A stretch of DNA of 64,000 nt from Nonomuraea polychroma. Its GTDB lineage: Bacteria > Actinomycetota > Actinomycetes > Streptosporangiales > Streptosporangiaceae. The notes under the pieces are model-generated. The model was given only the letters and a program-made list of their open reading frames with translations, was not told the DNA's origin and ran no database searches. Of this stretch, positions 35,096 through 44,997 are shown piece by piece. Each line of letters opens with the position of its first letter. The stretch's first letter is position 1. Location of the stretch: contig NZ_SAUN01000001.1 in assembly GCF_004011505.1 (NCBI RefSeq), forward strand, positions 186,001 to 250,000, in the 5' to 3' direction. The position numbers were made by a program, and so were the translations under genes.

Positions 35096-35748
35096 CGTTC
35101 CTCGATCCAGCCGTTGTCGATGCCGGGGTTGTCGTCGTGTACCACGAACTCCTGCTCGGCCTCGAGCACCGCGAAGCCGGCCGCGCTCAACTCCGACAGA
35201 AGCGCGTCGAACCGCCGTCTTGCCTCGGGCAGGCCGACGTTCCTGCAGCGCTGCGTCACGAACCGCTCGTGGGAGCCGTCGCCACGCAGCCGCCTGGCGT
35301 TCCGTGACACGTGCGCCGAATGGCGTGCGGCGATCGTGGCCAGCGCCGCCGGGTCGTCGCGGACCGACACCTTGGCGTGGTGCTCGAAATAGCACGCGGC
35401 CAGCGCGGCCGCCGCCTCTGCGCTCGCCGGCACGTCATCGTTCCACGGCGCGGCCTCGATCTTGACCCGGACGACGTCGAAGCCGTCGTCACGCAGCCGC
35501 GCCATGCTGATCGCGGCGGCGGCCCGCTGGCTGGCCAGGGTGCCGCGGCCGGTGAAGGTGAGCATGGGCTGGGAGGGGACCTCGCCGCGGGCGAGCATGA
35601 TGTGGGTGAGTTTTCCGCCGTTGCGGGCCGCCCAGGGGGCCAGGCGCTCGAATGCGGTGTCGGCCGCGACGGTCACATGGATGTCGAAGACACCTGCGAA
35701 CTCCAGGCCGGATGGCGATCGGTTCCCCGTGACCGCACATCGTTCCAT
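35092..35748 (-). CDS. Conserved hypothetical partner of the AbiEii-like gene
   Basis: 218 residues. It starts with a beta-rich stretch (VFDIHVTVAADTAFERLAPW) and includes a VKIEAAPWNDDVPAS segment and CYFEHHAKVSVRDDPAAL. The C-terminal half is basic and helical (RHSAHVSRNARRLRGDGSHE) and ends in an acidic strand. It has no HTH of the usual AbiEi antitoxin type, so it is not a classical AbiEi. Translational coupling to the nucleotidyltransferase suggests a shared function, for example antitoxin or substrate-binding subunit. Family not recognised. The ATG at 35748 lacks a strong ribosome binding site; a later start is possible. Confidence 0.6.
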   Translation of the reverse strand: MERCAVTGNRSPSGLEFAGVFDIHVTVAADTAFERLAPWAARNGGKLTHIMLARGEVPSQPMLTFTGRGTLASQRAAAAISMARLRDDGFDVVRVKIEAAPWNDDVPASAEAAAALAACYFEHHAKVSVRDDPAALATIAARHSAHVSRNARRLRGDGSHERFVTQRCRNVGLPEARRRFDALLSELSAAGFAVLEAEQEFVVHDDNPGIDNGWIEER

Positions 35749-35815
35749 CGGACGGCGCCCGGTTCGACCGGGTTTTCTCCTCGGTTAGTGCAGGACCGAC
35801 GTGTACGTAGCATCA

Positions 35816-36664
35816 TCAGGAGCGAAAGCGATCAGCGCTTGGCGATTCCTTAGGTCGTGGGTCTGACGTCCCGGGCAGACGCACCGAAGTTGTGTTTGGC
35901 ATGGATGACTTCGCCCGAACAGTAGTAGCGGCCCAGGCGAGACCAAGATGCACGCCTTCGGCCAGAGGTCTTCCATTGCCGATCTCCCAGAGAAGGCCGG
36001 CGGCGAAGGCGTCGCCTGCTCCGGTGGCGTCTACTGCGTCTGTTGGGATGGCCGGGTAGTGGTCGCTCTTGCCCGGTGAGTAGACGGTGACGCCTTTGGC
36101 GCCTTCGGTCACGATGGCGGTGGCTTCCTCAGGGATCTCGGAGAAGTCGTTACGGGATCCGATCAGGTAGCGCATGGCGGGGGTGGTGCCCGGCGGGACG
36201 CTGGTGACCAGCGCTCCTGCGGCTGCCATGGCTTGGGCTGCGGCGGTGAAGGAGTGGTGCCAGGCGGCGAAATAGATGATGTCTTCTGGCGCCACGGCGT
36301 CGATCGGGATCGTGATGGTGTTCAGCAGGTCGGCGTGGATGCCGATGATGGTCCGTTCGCCGTTGGGTTCGATGAGCAGAACTACGGAGGACGTGTGCCC
36401 CGGCAGCACCTGCACGTGATCGACGTCGACCCCGGCGGCAGTGAGCGTCTTCGTCATGTTCTGGCCTGCGGCATCGGCCCCCACGTAGCCGACCATGTGG
36501 ACACGGGCCCCGGCCTGGCTCAGTGCGACGGCGACATTGGCGCCGGTTCCGCCTGGACGCTCGGCGCTTTCGCCGGCTTGGACGAAGTGACCGCTGGCGG
36601 GGATGCGGTCCACGTACAGGGCGAGGTCCCAGGCGATGGGGCCGGTGATCCAGAAGTCACGCAT
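35816..36664 (-). CDS. PfkB/ribokinase-family sugar or nucleoside kinase
   Basis: 282 residues from the ATG at 36664, chosen because FWITGPIAWDLALYVDRIP is the family opening and this ATG lies inside the ATGCGTGA overlap with the upstream gene stop (36657). A GGTGANVAVALSQAGA substrate-side motif is present near residue 40, and the PfkB signature 2 DATGAGDAFAAGLLWEI near 225 has the catalytic Asp. The C-terminus is slightly basic. The family phosphorylates ribose, adenosine, fructose-1-P and others. Coupling to an ADP-ribosylglycohydrolase suggests a ribose or nucleoside product as substrate, which is inference. Confidence 0.87.
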   Translation of the reverse strand: MRDFWITGPIAWDLALYVDRIPASGHFVQAGESAERPGGTGANVAVALSQAGARVHMVGYVGADAAGQNMTKTLTAAGVDVDHVQVLPGHTSSVVLLIEPNGERTIIGIHADLLNTITIPIDAVAPEDIIYFAAWHHSFTAAAQAMAAAGALVTSVPPGTTPAMRYLIGSRNDFSEIPEEATAIVTEGAKGVTVYSPGKSDHYPAIPTDAVDATGAGDAFAAGLLWEIGNGRPLAEGVHLGLAWAATTVRAKSSMPNTTSVRLPGTSDPRPKESPSADRFRS

Positions 36665-39600
36665 ACGCCGCCCGTCGCATGGCCCACAGCCCTTCGGCAA
36701 GCGCGTCCAGCCCTGCCGGGAGAGCGACTTGTGGTGCCCAGGGGATGTCCGCCGAGTCCTGGCGGCAACTCAGGATGCCTCCGATGATTGCAGCCACGGT
36801 GTCAGTGTCCCCACCAAGGCTGACCGCATACCGCATTGCCTAGACCGGTTCGTCGTGAAGGTGGAGTACATGCAGGATCGCGCCCAATGTGTCCATGACA
36901 TCCAGCGACACTCCGCTCGAATCGGGCACCCATCCTGCAGTGAAGGGGACGTTGAAGTGGTCGAGTTCTTCTCGGGCGACGGAGATCAAGTCCTCGGCAG
37001 TGCAGGCCTCGAACGCCCACGATCCCATAGCGGCCACAGCGCAGGCGGTGGCTATGGCCTTCGGGTCAGCATGGGTCGTTTTCGTCATTCGTATGGCCAG
37101 CTCACGGCGGCGTTCGGCATCGGTGGCGGGCAGGGCCCAGCCGATGGGGAACACGCGCATCATGGCGCCGTTGGTCGCTCCGCCATCGGCGACCAGTGAC
37201 CCGGTTGCCTCAAAGCGCGCCACCGCTCTCCGAGTGGTGGGGCCGGCTCCCCGCATGGTCGGCAGCGCCGCAGCGAGGGCGGTGAGAAACGCCGCCTCTG
37301 AGCCGCCCGTGTCGATCAGATTCCGGGCGAGCAAGATGAGCTGTTCGGTGTCGTCTGACGTGCTGCCGAGCGGCCAGCCCTCTCGCGTGGTGAGGGTGTC
37401 GGAGAGACGAATGTCCTGGGGAGGCTTGCCCTCCCAGGGGACGCCGAGCGCGTCGCCGCAGCAGAAACCGGTGAGCCCGTTGAGGAGGCGGACCGCAGAT
37501 GGGATCGCCTGGTCGGGGAACAACTGGGCGAGGACACCGAAGCCACCCCGCTCGATGGCGCGCCGTCCGCGGTCAGCGTAGCGGACGCGTTCGCGACCTT
37601 GCGCCAGGCGGGCCAGTGAAAGGCAGGCGGAGGCCACGTCATAGGGAGTGCCGTGGTGCTCGAACTCTTTCAGGGCCTGGATGGTCAGTTGCCACGCGCC
37701 GATATGGTCGCCGTTGGCCTGGCGTACGTCGGCTTCGCTGTGGGTGACCTTCGCCGCGAGCAGGCCGTCGCCGAGATCTCGGGCTGCGCGTCCGGCCTGG
37801 GCGAGAGTCTGAGCGGCTTGTTGCACTAGGCCGAGACCGCATTGGGCCTTGCCCAGCCCGTGGAGGGACTGAGCGATTCCGCGGGCATCTTCTGACGCTT
37901 TACGGATGTCGAGGGCCTTGTTCTGGCTGTCCAACGCGATCTGCCAGGCGCCGGTGGCCTCGGCGACCAGCGCTGCGTCCTGCAGCAGGCCGGCGTACAG
38001 GGCCTGGTCGCGCAGGTGGGTGGGACGGGCAGCCACATCCTGCAGCGCCTGGCTGATGAGTGTGTCGGCACGATCGACGTTGCCGGAGAAGTATTCGATC
38101 TCGCCGAGAAGTTTGAGCCAGGGCGCCTGATCGGTCGTGGCGTTCATGCCCTCGGTGGCGTGCTGGCGTCCTTCCGCGAAGTGCCCTCGATACAGCTCGA
38201 TCTCGGCCAACCGGAACAGGAAGCCTTCCCGAGCGTCCCCTTCAGTGAGCGCCAACGCCGCTTGGGCGAGATTGTCGGCCTTGGCGAAGTCGCCTCTGCA
38301 GAAGGCCACTTCGGCGCGGAGCAGCTCGGCGTGTGCTGACCGGTGAGGTAGCCCGTCCAGCAGGGCTTCGGCCTGGCTCCATCGGCCGAGTCCGAGGTAG
38401 GCGCGGGCCACGCGGTACAGGCAGCGGCCTTTGTCCTCGTCGCGGTCGATGCGGAGGTCGCTGAGCAGGCTTGCGAGGGCGCGGCATCGGTCGAAGCGGC
38501 CTGTGGCCAGGCTGCGATCCATGAGCGTGACCCAGGCCGTGACGCCTCGGGCGGTGTCGAGCTGGCTCAGGTGGTAGGCGGCCTCCAGCTCGGCGGTGAA
38601 CTCCTGACGCCTGCTGTAGTGCCGGGCCAGTACCTCATGGGATCGGCGCACCTCCGCCAGGCGGACGTGTTGGAGTGACCGGCGCAGGATGTTGTGCATG
38701 GTGTACGCGCCGGATCCGCTGGCCGTACCTCCCCGTAGCGGCGAGATGAAGGAGAAGGCCGTCACTTTGCTGAAGGCGCTGCGATCGCACGGGAAGTCCA
38801 GCGCCTGGCCGAGGTGGTGGAAGGTCTCGGCGGTGAAGGCGCGGCAGGCACTCACGGCCAGGATGCCGTACTCGGCTTCGGCAGGCGTTCACTGCAGCAA
38901 CCTGCGAGCCAAGTCCCGTTCCTTGTCCACCAACGTGGCGAAGTCGGCAGGATCCAGACGGGACCCGGCGGCCAGCGCCACGTCGGCGCACAAGCCCAGG
39001 AAGTAGGGGTGCACCTCATCGGGAGCGGTGGAGGCGTAGTTCACCAGCGCTGCCTGCATGGCTGGATCGGTAATGCCGGCCAGGGTGAGGTACTGCGTCG
39101 CATCCGCGGTGGTCAGGTGGCCGACCAGCCGATGGTCGATGTAGCGCTCCGGGATGGGGAAGACGGGCGCGGATGGCCATGGTGGACGGGTGCGGCCTGC
39201 CACGATGGCGATGATCCCGGCTCCTAGATCGAGGTGGCCGAGCAGGCAGCGTAGCCACTCATCGCGCATCAGCTTGTCAGCGTGGATCAGGCTGTCGGCA
39301 TCCCCGATGGCCTCGCCGAAGAACGCCTCGTGGGTGTCGAAGAGCAACACGATCCGCGCATGGTCACCGGCAGCGTCGTTGAGATCCTTGGCGAACAGTC
39401 GCGGCAGCTCATGCAGGAGGTCCGGCTCAGGCACCAGGGCCAAGATGTTTGCCGCGTCCTGCTGGGAGGGACGGCGTTGCATCCGCCGGCGGGTGAAGGC
39501 CTTGTCCATGCGCGTGTTGAGCATCTGGAACAGTTGCTGCCCCACGCGTAGAACCGGCAGGGCCAGCACGGCATCGGCGATGTCCAACGCGATGTTGACC

Positions 39601-40184
39601 TCGCCGCGAGGGAACAGCTCGGGCACTCGATGTGCGATGTCGAAGCCGAGCTTGTGGAGGTAGGTGATGGCGGCGAAGTCGAAGCGTGGCGTGGCGATCC
39701 CGTGCAGGGCGAGTTGGCGTTTGAGCATGAACAACGCCGAGAACGCCTCCTGCGGACGATTCTCGCCCGCCGGCCTGGCTCCGAAGTCGATCCTGGCCAC
39801 TGGCACCTGCCGACCGTGCTCGGCCAGCCGCTCCAGCAGTTCGGGGTCTGGGGCGTCGCGAACGTTCTCCCACCGGTCGGTACGCAGGCAGCAGTGCTTC
39901 TCCAGATGACGCAGCAGCAGGGACTTGCCGTTACCACCCAGTCCGTGCAGGTAGAGGATCCGCTCTGGTGGTGGGTCCTCGTTGAGAAGTGTGACGACAT
40001 GCCGGGTCAGCTCGAAGCGGTTCGCGAACAGATCGAGCGAGCGGTCATGTGCCACTACAGATCGGGTTTCTCCCTCCTGAAAGATTGGCACAGTCAGCTC
40101 GATATGTGTGTGAGTCGCATGTGGTATCCCGTCCCGGGTAGACGAGCATCTCAACGGGGTTGTACGGCCCAGGCTGTTCGTCAC
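36657..40184 (-). pseudogene. STAND NTPase-TPR-ADP-ribosylglycohydrolase fusion with two in-frame stops
   Basis: One reading frame from 40184 to 36657 encodes about 1175 residues but is interrupted by TGA at 38889-38891 and TAG at 36840-36842. Part 1 is a STAND/NACHT-like ATPase: Walker A LHGLGGNGKSLLL and Walker B IVLLFDTHEAFF. Part 2 begins beyond the TGA with the C-terminal wHTH-like SACRAFTAETFHHLGQAL, then ~10 TPR-like helices, then ADP-ribosylglycohydrolase GLTGFCCGDALGVPWEG and the metal motif STSDDTEQ. Part 3, beyond the TAG, holds the second metal motif SLGGDTDTVAAIIGGI and the end. The start is probably nearer 40055 (GTG). It overlaps the kinase gene by 8 bp. It is either a recent pseudogene or carries point errors; without the TAG the hydrolase would be complete. 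Confidence 0.75.
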
Positions 40185-40575
40185 GACCGATGTGGTGTGA
40201 AGCCGTCTCGATCGGCTTTACACCGGGCGTCGACCCGCTTCCCCCCACTTGGAAATGGGCCTCCTGTTCTACAGCTCCGCAGCGCCGAACATCTGCAATT
40301 GTAGATCTTGCGCATTCTCCCTCAGGGAGGCATGCGGAGAGTGCTATTGATCAACGTGTCATGACCGCCAAATGCGCCGACTCATGACTGATCTCCTGTA
40401 GAAGCCTGCCAGAGCGGACGTGCTCGGCTGCGCAGTTTTGGGGTCCCGGACACGCGCCCTCGTCCACGTATCTGTGGATGGATCATGCGCATTGGTAATA
40501 CCTCGACATGCCAGACATTCGGCGTTCTTAGCCTCTTGCGTAGCGCAAGCCGTATACCGCGACAGGTGGGAGCGC
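40185..40575. other. 390-bp intergenic region between STAND gene and toxin gene
   Basis: Divergent control region. No gene is supported. GATCTTGCGCATTCT near 40305 and the AT-richer stretch after it may be promoter material. The frame of the toxin gene is open back to 40420 but those residues do not look like protein. Confidence 0.4.
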
Positions 40576-42213
40576 ATGGCCCCTCCCGAAGAAGCCCAGC
40601 TGATGCTGGTGACGATCGCGCGATTAGCCGAAGAGCAGGGAAACGCCTTGGAACAGACGTTCCGGCTCTTCGGCGACGGCGCACTGCTCGGACCCGGCGC
40701 CACGCGAATGCACGAGGGATTGACCGAGCGGCACGCGATCGTACGGCAGGCGTTTCTCCGCGCCTTCGACGCGGTCGAGCAGATCGCGACGGCCGAGGGA
40801 CACCTGCCCAAGGTTGACGCTCCGCACCTTCGCCCGCCTCCGGCGGCTCTTCCGCCGCCGCCCGGCGGATATGTCGGTGGTTCTCCCGCTCTCATGCAGG
40901 CGTTGGACGCCGAATTCGGCCGTGTGGGAAGGGACTGGCAGGAGGCGGGCCATCAGCTTTCCGCCGTGCTGTCCCGGCTGGGCCTAGCCACCACCTCGGG
41001 TCAGGCCGTCACCATGGCCGGGAGTTGGATCCTCGACCAGCGGACCGACCTTCAGCGACGCCGCGCCGAACTCCTGAAGACCCCGTCCCAGCCGGTCATG
41101 GAGGGCACGCAGACAGCGTCGGGCACCGCCGGCGGGGCGCCACCCGCACCCATCCTCGGGTGGATCCCCACCCTCCTCGATCTACGGGGCCAAGTCAGCT
41201 CTCCCGTCGAAGAATTCACCGAGCAAGCGACCTCTTTCATCAACAAGGGAATCGCATGGTACGGCGACTTCTGGGCCGGCAATGTGGAGCGGCTCAGCGT
41301 GAAACTGGGCCAGCCGCAGATCGGCAAGGCCGCTCAGCAATACGTCGACACGGTGGCCGCGCCGTTCGTCCAGGGTGCGAACGAGGGCGCCTGGGGGCTG
41401 CTCAAGGGCGCGTGGAACTGGTCGCAGCTCGGCTTGATCACCGATCCGCTCGGCTATCTGAACCGTCTGCGCGGGGTCGGAGAGACGACCGTATTCGCTA
41501 CGCAGCAGCCGGTCGAGTTCGGCAAGGCCCTCATCGATCTGGAAACTCTGCAGAAGGATCCGGCCCGCTGGTTCGGCCGTCTGCTTCCTGACGTCATCCT
41601 CTCCGTTGTCACTGCCGGGACGGGTAGCGGAGTCACCGCCGCCAACCGGCTCCGCAAGGGCTTCGATGACGGCAGCCGCCGCCAGGGACCAACAATTCCC
41701 GGGCTGCCTGTGAAGTCGCCATTCCAGGATCCGAATATCACGCGCCATGGCGGCAACGCTACGCAGCAGGAGTTCGACGCAAGGTTCTCTGACCTCAAGG
41801 GTGTGAACCCCCAGTTCTCTTCGCAAGCATGGGAATACACGAATAATTGCCAGAGCTGCGTGGTGGTCGTAGACCAGGTTCTATCGGGATCGGCGCCGAT
41901 ATCCGCAGTCCCGCACCACCCCACGCATCCGTTCAACTGGCCCAACAGCGTGACGGACAGCGTTGGCGGAGGAAGGTCGTTCCGCCCGGTCAAGGACTAT
42001 GACGAAATAGTTGCAGAGTTGCTCAGGGCTGGAGACGGCGCGCGTGGGATCATCCACGGCATGCGCGTTGATCCACAAACGGGCCTGCCTCGGGCAGGCC
42101 ACGTCTTCAATGTGGTGAACCGTGGCGGCAAGATATACTTCGTCGACGGCCAGACCGGCACCTGGGCAAGGCCCGAGCAGTTCGCTCAGCTGGAATTCCT
42201 CCGCACGAACTGA
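40576..42213 (+). CDS. Polymorphic toxin with papain-fold (Tox-PL type) C-terminal domain
   Basis: 545 residues from the ATG at 40576, preceded by GGTGGGAG. The N-terminal ~120 residues are helical (LARLAEEQGNALEQTFRLFG-like), as in ESX/WXG-linked toxin carriers, followed by a Pro-rich linker (PPPAALPPPPGG). The middle is a helical delivery region. The C-terminal ~150 residues are the toxin: NNCQSCVVVVDQVLSG with the nucleophile Cys, AGHVFNVVNRGGKIYFVDGQTG with His and Asp of the catalytic triad. This is the papain-like fold of glutamine deamidase/protease toxins. The next gene is a probable immunity protein 13 bp downstream. It has no signal peptide, consistent with type VII or contact-dependent export (inference). 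Confidence 0.82.
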   Translation: MAPPEEAQLMLVTIARLAEEQGNALEQTFRLFGDGALLGPGATRMHEGLTERHAIVRQAFLRAFDAVEQIATAEGHLPKVDAPHLRPPPAALPPPPGGYVGGSPALMQALDAEFGRVGRDWQEAGHQLSAVLSRLGLATTSGQAVTMAGSWILDQRTDLQRRRAELLKTPSQPVMEGTQTASGTAGGAPPAPILGWIPTLLDLRGQVSSPVEEFTEQATSFINKGIAWYGDFWAGNVERLSVKLGQPQIGKAAQQYVDTVAAPFVQGANEGAWGLLKGAWNWSQLGLITDPLGYLNRLRGVGETTVFATQQPVEFGKALIDLETLQKDPARWFGRLLPDVILSVVTAGTGSGVTAANRLRKGFDDGSRRQGPTIPGLPVKSPFQDPNITRHGGNATQQEFDARFSDLKGVNPQFSSQAWEYTNNCQSCVVVVDQVLSGSAPISAVPHHPTHPFNWPNSVTDSVGGGRSFRPVKDYDEIVAELLRAGDGARGIIHGMRVDPQTGLPRAGHVFNVVNRGGKIYFVDGQTGTWARPEQFAQLEFLRTN

Positions 42214-42226
42214 TCAGGAGGGTGAA

Positions 42227-42535
42227 TTGGAAATCGAGCAGGCCAAAGTGCTCGCCGAGCGGTATCTGGCGCGCTTCTCAACCGCCGAGGAGCCGTTGGC
42301 TTTTTATGACGACGAGTCCGTGGACGACCTAGGATGGTGTTTCGTTTTCCCATGGAACACAGTCCGATACATTGAGACGCGTGATATCTCTCACGTCCGC
42401 GGCCCGGGATATGGCCCGATCGTCGTGGTCAAGGACAGCGGCGATACGTGGATGATGGGCGGCTTTGCGCCAGAAGACGAACAGCTCTCCGCCTATGCCG
42501 CAAAACACGGCATATCTCCCGGCCCGAACCTTTGA
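42227..42535 (+). CDS. Imm35-like immunity protein
   Basis: 102 residues from a TTG start with AGGAGG 5 nt upstream; no in-frame ATG or GTG fits this ribosome binding site. The pattern LGWCFVFPWNTVRYIETRDI, then GPIVVVKDSGDTWMMGG, matches the immunity protein 35 (YrhB-like) family: Trp/Phe-rich strand, a GxGPI(V) turn, a D-x-G-x-x hairpin. Its position directly after a toxin gene with a C-terminal papain-like domain is the classical toxin-immunity order, so it should bind and block that domain in the producing cell. Normal length for the family. Confidence 0.72.
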   Translation: MEIEQAKVLAERYLARFSTAEEPLAFYDDESVDDLGWCFVFPWNTVRYIETRDISHVRGPGYGPIVVVKDSGDTWMMGGFAPEDEQLSAYAAKHGISPGPNL

Positions 42536-42563
42536 CCCCGAAGGGACGACAGCTACGGACACC

Positions 42564-43087
42564 CTATGGCTGTTCGGCCGTTTCGGTGTAGCTCTGTAGC
42601 CGATCGCGGAACACCTGGTGGGCGTGGTTGAAGCGCGCCTGTGCATCAGGGGCACCTTGTGTGATGTCCCACAGCGCTTCGTTGGCGTCCGAGACCGCGT
42701 CCTGGACGGGTTCCACCCTTGCAGTGATCGCTTCCGCTTTCGAGGAGGACCAGTCTGGCGCATCGGGCCAGCGGATCGTAGGCATCCCGCAGAGCGGTAC
42801 ATAAGTTCTGAGGCTTCTTCCGCCGCTCGTCCGGTTGCGTCAGCTGCATGTAGACGTCACCGAGCCTGTAGTAGAGCTCGCCTCTGATGTGGGCCTGCTC
42901 CAGGAATTCGAGGTAGGCCGTGCGACGTGCCTCGCGAATCTGAGCGTGACGCTGAGCTTTGGCCGACGCTTCGGCTTGGATTCGTGCTGTACGGGCGTTC
43001 CCCAGGCTGGTCACCCATCCTGCGCGCCGCCTGCTGTGCGACGGTGAAAACACAGGGCGCCATCATGGCAAAGATCGCGCTGCGCAA
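42564..43087 (-). pseudogene. Coiled-coil membrane-associated protein, frameshifted
   Basis: Good coding sequence moves through three frames. The N-terminus from 43087 (RSAIFAMMAPCVFTVAQQAA, a weak membrane segment) is followed in another frame by VTSLGNARTARIQAEASAKA-REARRTAYLEFLEQAHIRGE, and in a third by AEAITARVEPVQDAVSDANE and RFNHAHQVFRDRLQSYTETA to the stop at 42564. The original was a ~175-residue coiled-coil protein of a type common in actinomycetes; its function is not known. Breaks lie near 43010 and 42775. Confidence 0.5.
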
Positions 43088-43448
43088 CGACAGGTAGACG
43101 ACCTGTGACGAAAATGAGAATTACCACTTCAGCGTGCACTTATAGCCATACTTATCGGCCAATACTTCGCGAGCGTTACGGGGTTGCGTGTTTTTTTCGC
43201 GTGATTTTTTTCACATTGCACAGCGATCTTGAATAAAGGTAAAGAATAGTTCGCTATTGTCATTCAACTAAAGTAGAGAGGTGTTAGCCTCAATTCGTCA
43301 GCGGGCTGTGTTGCGTGAGTGGCTCCGCAGTTTGCCCGTAATGTCCCCGAGGCGGTTGGGGTGGGCCGTCGCATGTCGCTGCGGGGGCGCCGGGTTCCAC
43401 GGGCCCGGGGCTGGGCTCCTTCCTGATCGTTGCGGCGAGGTCCGGCCC
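43088..43448. other. AT-rich intergenic stretch before IS1380
   Basis: 361 bp, the most AT-rich part of the window (T-runs at 43190-43215, then AATAAAGGTAAAGAATAGTT near 43233-43252). No gene is supported. It may hold a promoter for the broken coiled-coil gene and the left end of the IS1380 element (a weak match to the right end begins near 43318). Confidence 0.45.
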
Positions 43449-44945
43449 TCAGGCGAGGGCGGGCAGGTCGGTGAGGCGCTGCCAGGCCAGGACGAACGCC
43501 TGGGCCCAGGGCCAGGTGCGTTCGATCCGCAGGTAGCGACGCCGGGCGTGGGCGCTCAGGCGGGCGGGCAGGTGGTAGAGCCGGTAGCGCATGGTGTCCG
43601 GTTCGGCGCGCTCAAGGCCGTCTTGATCGTGTAGAGCGAGTAGGCGTACCCAGCAGTCCAGATCGTGGCCGAGGTTGGCGGCCACGATCCAGCCTTGGTT
43701 GACGGTCCAGTCCTGGCTGGGCAGGTTGCGCAGGCCCATCGCCTTGCCGGCGCGCACCCGGTCTTCGACCACCGCGTGTGCGCGGGCCAGAGCGTCCAGC
43801 CACTGCGGATGGTGGGAGCCGGCGATGCCCCACATACGGCCGATGTTGGTGGCGATGATCGAGTACTTCCAGCCGGTGCGGGTCTCGAATGCGGTGAGGT
43901 TCTTGCGATGGCGGGCCGAGGGGCGGACCCGGCGTACCAGCAGCCGCATGCCCTCCGGCCAGCCGTTGCGCTGGTTCAGGCCGGTCAGCTCCGCCACGTG
44001 ATAGCCCTGCTGGAGGCCGCCGTTCTGATCAAGGGAGTCGGCCCAGGCGGTGGCGGGCAGGCGGGCGATCGCCTGCTCGTCGAGTGTGGTGATGGTCCAG
44101 CCGACCAGGTAGCGCACGGTGCGGCGGGTGGTGTTCAACCCTTCCAGATGGGTCAGCAGGTCATGGGTGGCGCCCGCGCCGTCCACTCGGACGAGGATCT
44201 TGGCCCGGCAGGAGTTCGGGATCTGAGCCAGGGCCTCGCTCAGCACGCGCAGGTGGTCGGCGACGGTGTTACTGCCCGCGTTGCCCTCACGTAGCAGCAT
44301 CGCCAGCGATTCTTGGGTGTTGGCGCACCAGCAGGCCAGCGGGTGAAAGCCATAGGTCTTCTTGAACGTGACGGCCGCCCCGTGCTTGTCGGAGACCGAG
44401 GTGATGATGGTGGCGTCGATGTCTATGACGATCCAGCCCAGCAGCCGTTTGCCGGCCACCTTCAGCCAGGGAAAGCCGCCGGGGCGCAGGTGCAGCAGCT
44501 GCCAGACCTGGCCTCGTACCCTTGCCCGGGCCTTGGCGATGCGGGCCAGCATCGGCTCGTCCAGGCTGGCCAGCGCACGGCGGGTGGTGGAGTCCGACGG
44601 CGCCACTCCGAACAGCGCCGCCTGGTGGGCTTGCAGTCGCTCGGCCTCTAGCAGGCTCCGCGCGCCGCACACGATCGCTGCGGCCAGGCTGACCAGCACG
44701 TGCGCGCGATCGCGCCAGGTTGCACTCTGTCCGTCGGGCCACAGGCCGCCGAGTGCCTCGGTCAGCCCCACCCGGTCAGCGATCTTGTGCAACAGCACCG
44801 CGCCCGCGTGACCGACCAGTCCCTTTCCATCGGCGGCAACAGACAACCGCCGGTCCCACCCGGTACGCTCACTCACCAGAAAGGTGCACCTGCTTCTGCA
44901 GTGGATATGGCTTCGACACCCGAATCCTTGCAGTTCAGGGGCACC
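43318..44945. mobile_element. IS1380-family element (ends approximate)
   Basis: The transposase gene is flanked on the right by CCTGAACTGCAAGGATTC (read inward from about 44943), typical of an IS terminus. The left end is less certain; a weakly similar GTGGCTCCGCAGTTTGCC starts near 43319. No target duplication could be fixed. Confidence 0.5.
43449..44876 (-). CDS. IS1380-family transposase
   Basis: 475 residues from the GTG at 44876 (VSERTGWDRRL); the frame is open upstream but that part resembles IS end sequence. Landmarks are GHAGAVLLHKIADRVGLTEAL, SDSTTRRALASLDEPMLARI, IVIDIDATIITSVSDKHGAA (first catalytic acid, DID), ILVRVDGAGATHDLLTHL (second, RVDGAG) and the C-terminal LIATNIG/RAHAVVEDRVRAGKAMGL block (third, AVVEDR). 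Full length and intact, so probably active. The element ends within about 50 bp of the next gene's start. Confidence 0.9.
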   Translation of the reverse strand: MSERTGWDRRLSVAADGKGLVGHAGAVLLHKIADRVGLTEALGGLWPDGQSATWRDRAHVLVSLAAAIVCGARSLLEAERLQAHQAALFGVAPSDSTTRRALASLDEPMLARIAKARARVRGQVWQLLHLRPGGFPWLKVAGKRLLGWIVIDIDATIITSVSDKHGAAVTFKKTYGFHPLACWCANTQESLAMLLREGNAGSNTVADHLRVLSEALAQIPNSCRAKILVRVDGAGATHDLLTHLEGLNTTRRTVRYLVGWTITTLDEQAIARLPATAWADSLDQNGGLQQGYHVAELTGLNQRNGWPEGMRLLVRRVRPSARHRKNLTAFETRTGWKYSIIATNIGRMWGIAGSHHPQWLDALARAHAVVEDRVRAGKAMGLRNLPSQDWTVNQGWIVAANLGHDLDCWVRLLALHDQDGLERAEPDTMRYRLYHLPARLSAHARRRYLRIERTWPWAQAFVLAWQRLTDLPALA

Positions 44946-44997
44946 TTTTCTCATGTTCTAGAGGACAGCTACCGCCTCGGTTGAATACCTGGGGTTA

